Source of the DNA: Elusimicrobiota bacterium
GTDB lineage: Bacteria > RUG730
Direction: 5' to 3'
DNA length: 5,100 nucleotides
Assembly (NCBI GenBank): GCA_031259185.1
Contig: JAIRLV010000190.1
Location: 1-5,100, forward strand
Shown: positions 5,076 through 5,100 of the stretch, piece after piece
Layout of the letters: every line of letters begins with the position of its first letter
How positions within the stretch are numbered: the stretch's first letter is position 1
Program-made: the position numbers and the translations under genes
The notes under the pieces: model-generated
What the model saw: only the letters and a program-made list of their open reading frames with translations
The model's database searches: none
What the model was told of the DNA's origin: nothing

Positions 5076-5100
5076 ATGAACAATTTTATTTCTATTGGTG
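5076..5100 (+). CDS. Start of a putative IS110-family recombinase/transposase (partial)
   Basis: Only eight codons are visible, reading MNNFISIG, and the frame is open at the window edge. IS110-family recombinases have a RuvC-like N-terminal domain starting with a few residues, then hydrophobic residues and IG-x-D-x-S/A-K, where the Asp is catalytic. The visible residues fit up to the glycine, and the Asp would follow just outside the window. Eight residues alone prove little; the call rests on the upstream bridge-RNA-like structure. The very strong Shine-Dalgarno confirms that a real gene starts here. Confidence 0.5.

Larger units (their letters stand above)
4855..5100 (+). mobile_element. 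Left end of a putative IS110-family insertion element (continues past the window)
   Basis: Three observations together support this. First, the reading frame from 5076 begins MNNFISIG, like IS110-family DEDD recombinases, whose N-termini run into IG-x-D-x-S/A-K. Second, the roughly 165 nt upstream are non-coding and highly structured, as in the left ends of IS110-group elements. Third, C4855-T4856 is the only CT between 4834 and 4916. It is followed by TATAT, so CTTATAT is exactly complementary to ATATAAG at 5060-5066 in the proposed donor-binding loop. IS110-group elements lack terminal inverted repeats and target duplications, so the boundary is a prediction. Only the left end is visible. 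If the recombinase reading is wrong, this is an ordinary structured leader. Confidence 0.5.

Overview
This is a very AT-rich bacterial window. All recognisable genes read on the + strand, in three blocks. (1) Positions 2-2794: a housekeeping cluster of methionyl-tRNA formyltransferase (fmt), a cysteine-rich DUF116 membrane-anchored protein, and a radical-SAM protein of the spore photoproduct lyase (SPL) family. (2) Positions 2795-4806: a Fur-type operator, then a FecCD-type metal-chelate permease and its ABC ATPase, whose genes overlap. (3) Positions about 4855-5100: the left end of what I read as an IS110-family insertion element. It has a TATAAT promoter box, a structured non-coding RNA of about 165 nt, and the first eight codons of a protein starting MNNFISIG.

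The organism cannot be named securely. The strong AT bias, the fmt-DUF116-SPL order, the E. coli-like Fur box and the FecCD importer suggest a low-GC diderm lineage. Elusimicrobiota (Endomicrobium-like) is a weak guess from remembered gene order. It is probably not a spore former: the SPL-family protein seems to lack the catalytic cysteine of true SplB.

Fmt formylates initiator Met-tRNA. DUF116 and the SPL-family protein have no established role. The importer block looks iron-repressed: a nearly perfect 31-bp palindrome with a 19-bp Fur-box core lies about 100 bp upstream of the permease. No substrate-binding protein gene is present. The ATPase lacks the usual switch histidine.

The most interesting region is 4855-5075. 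It contains no gene but folds by eye into a 5' hairpin followed by two stem-internal loop-hairpin modules, directly upstream of an IS110-like start codon. That matches the architecture described for IS110/IS621 bridge RNAs (a target-binding loop, then a donor-binding loop). The reading predicts a left element end at a CT core (4855-4856), a target sequence and the right-end sequence, all testable with flanking DNA. The 3' part of this RNA also contains the recombinase's Shine-Dalgarno sequence.
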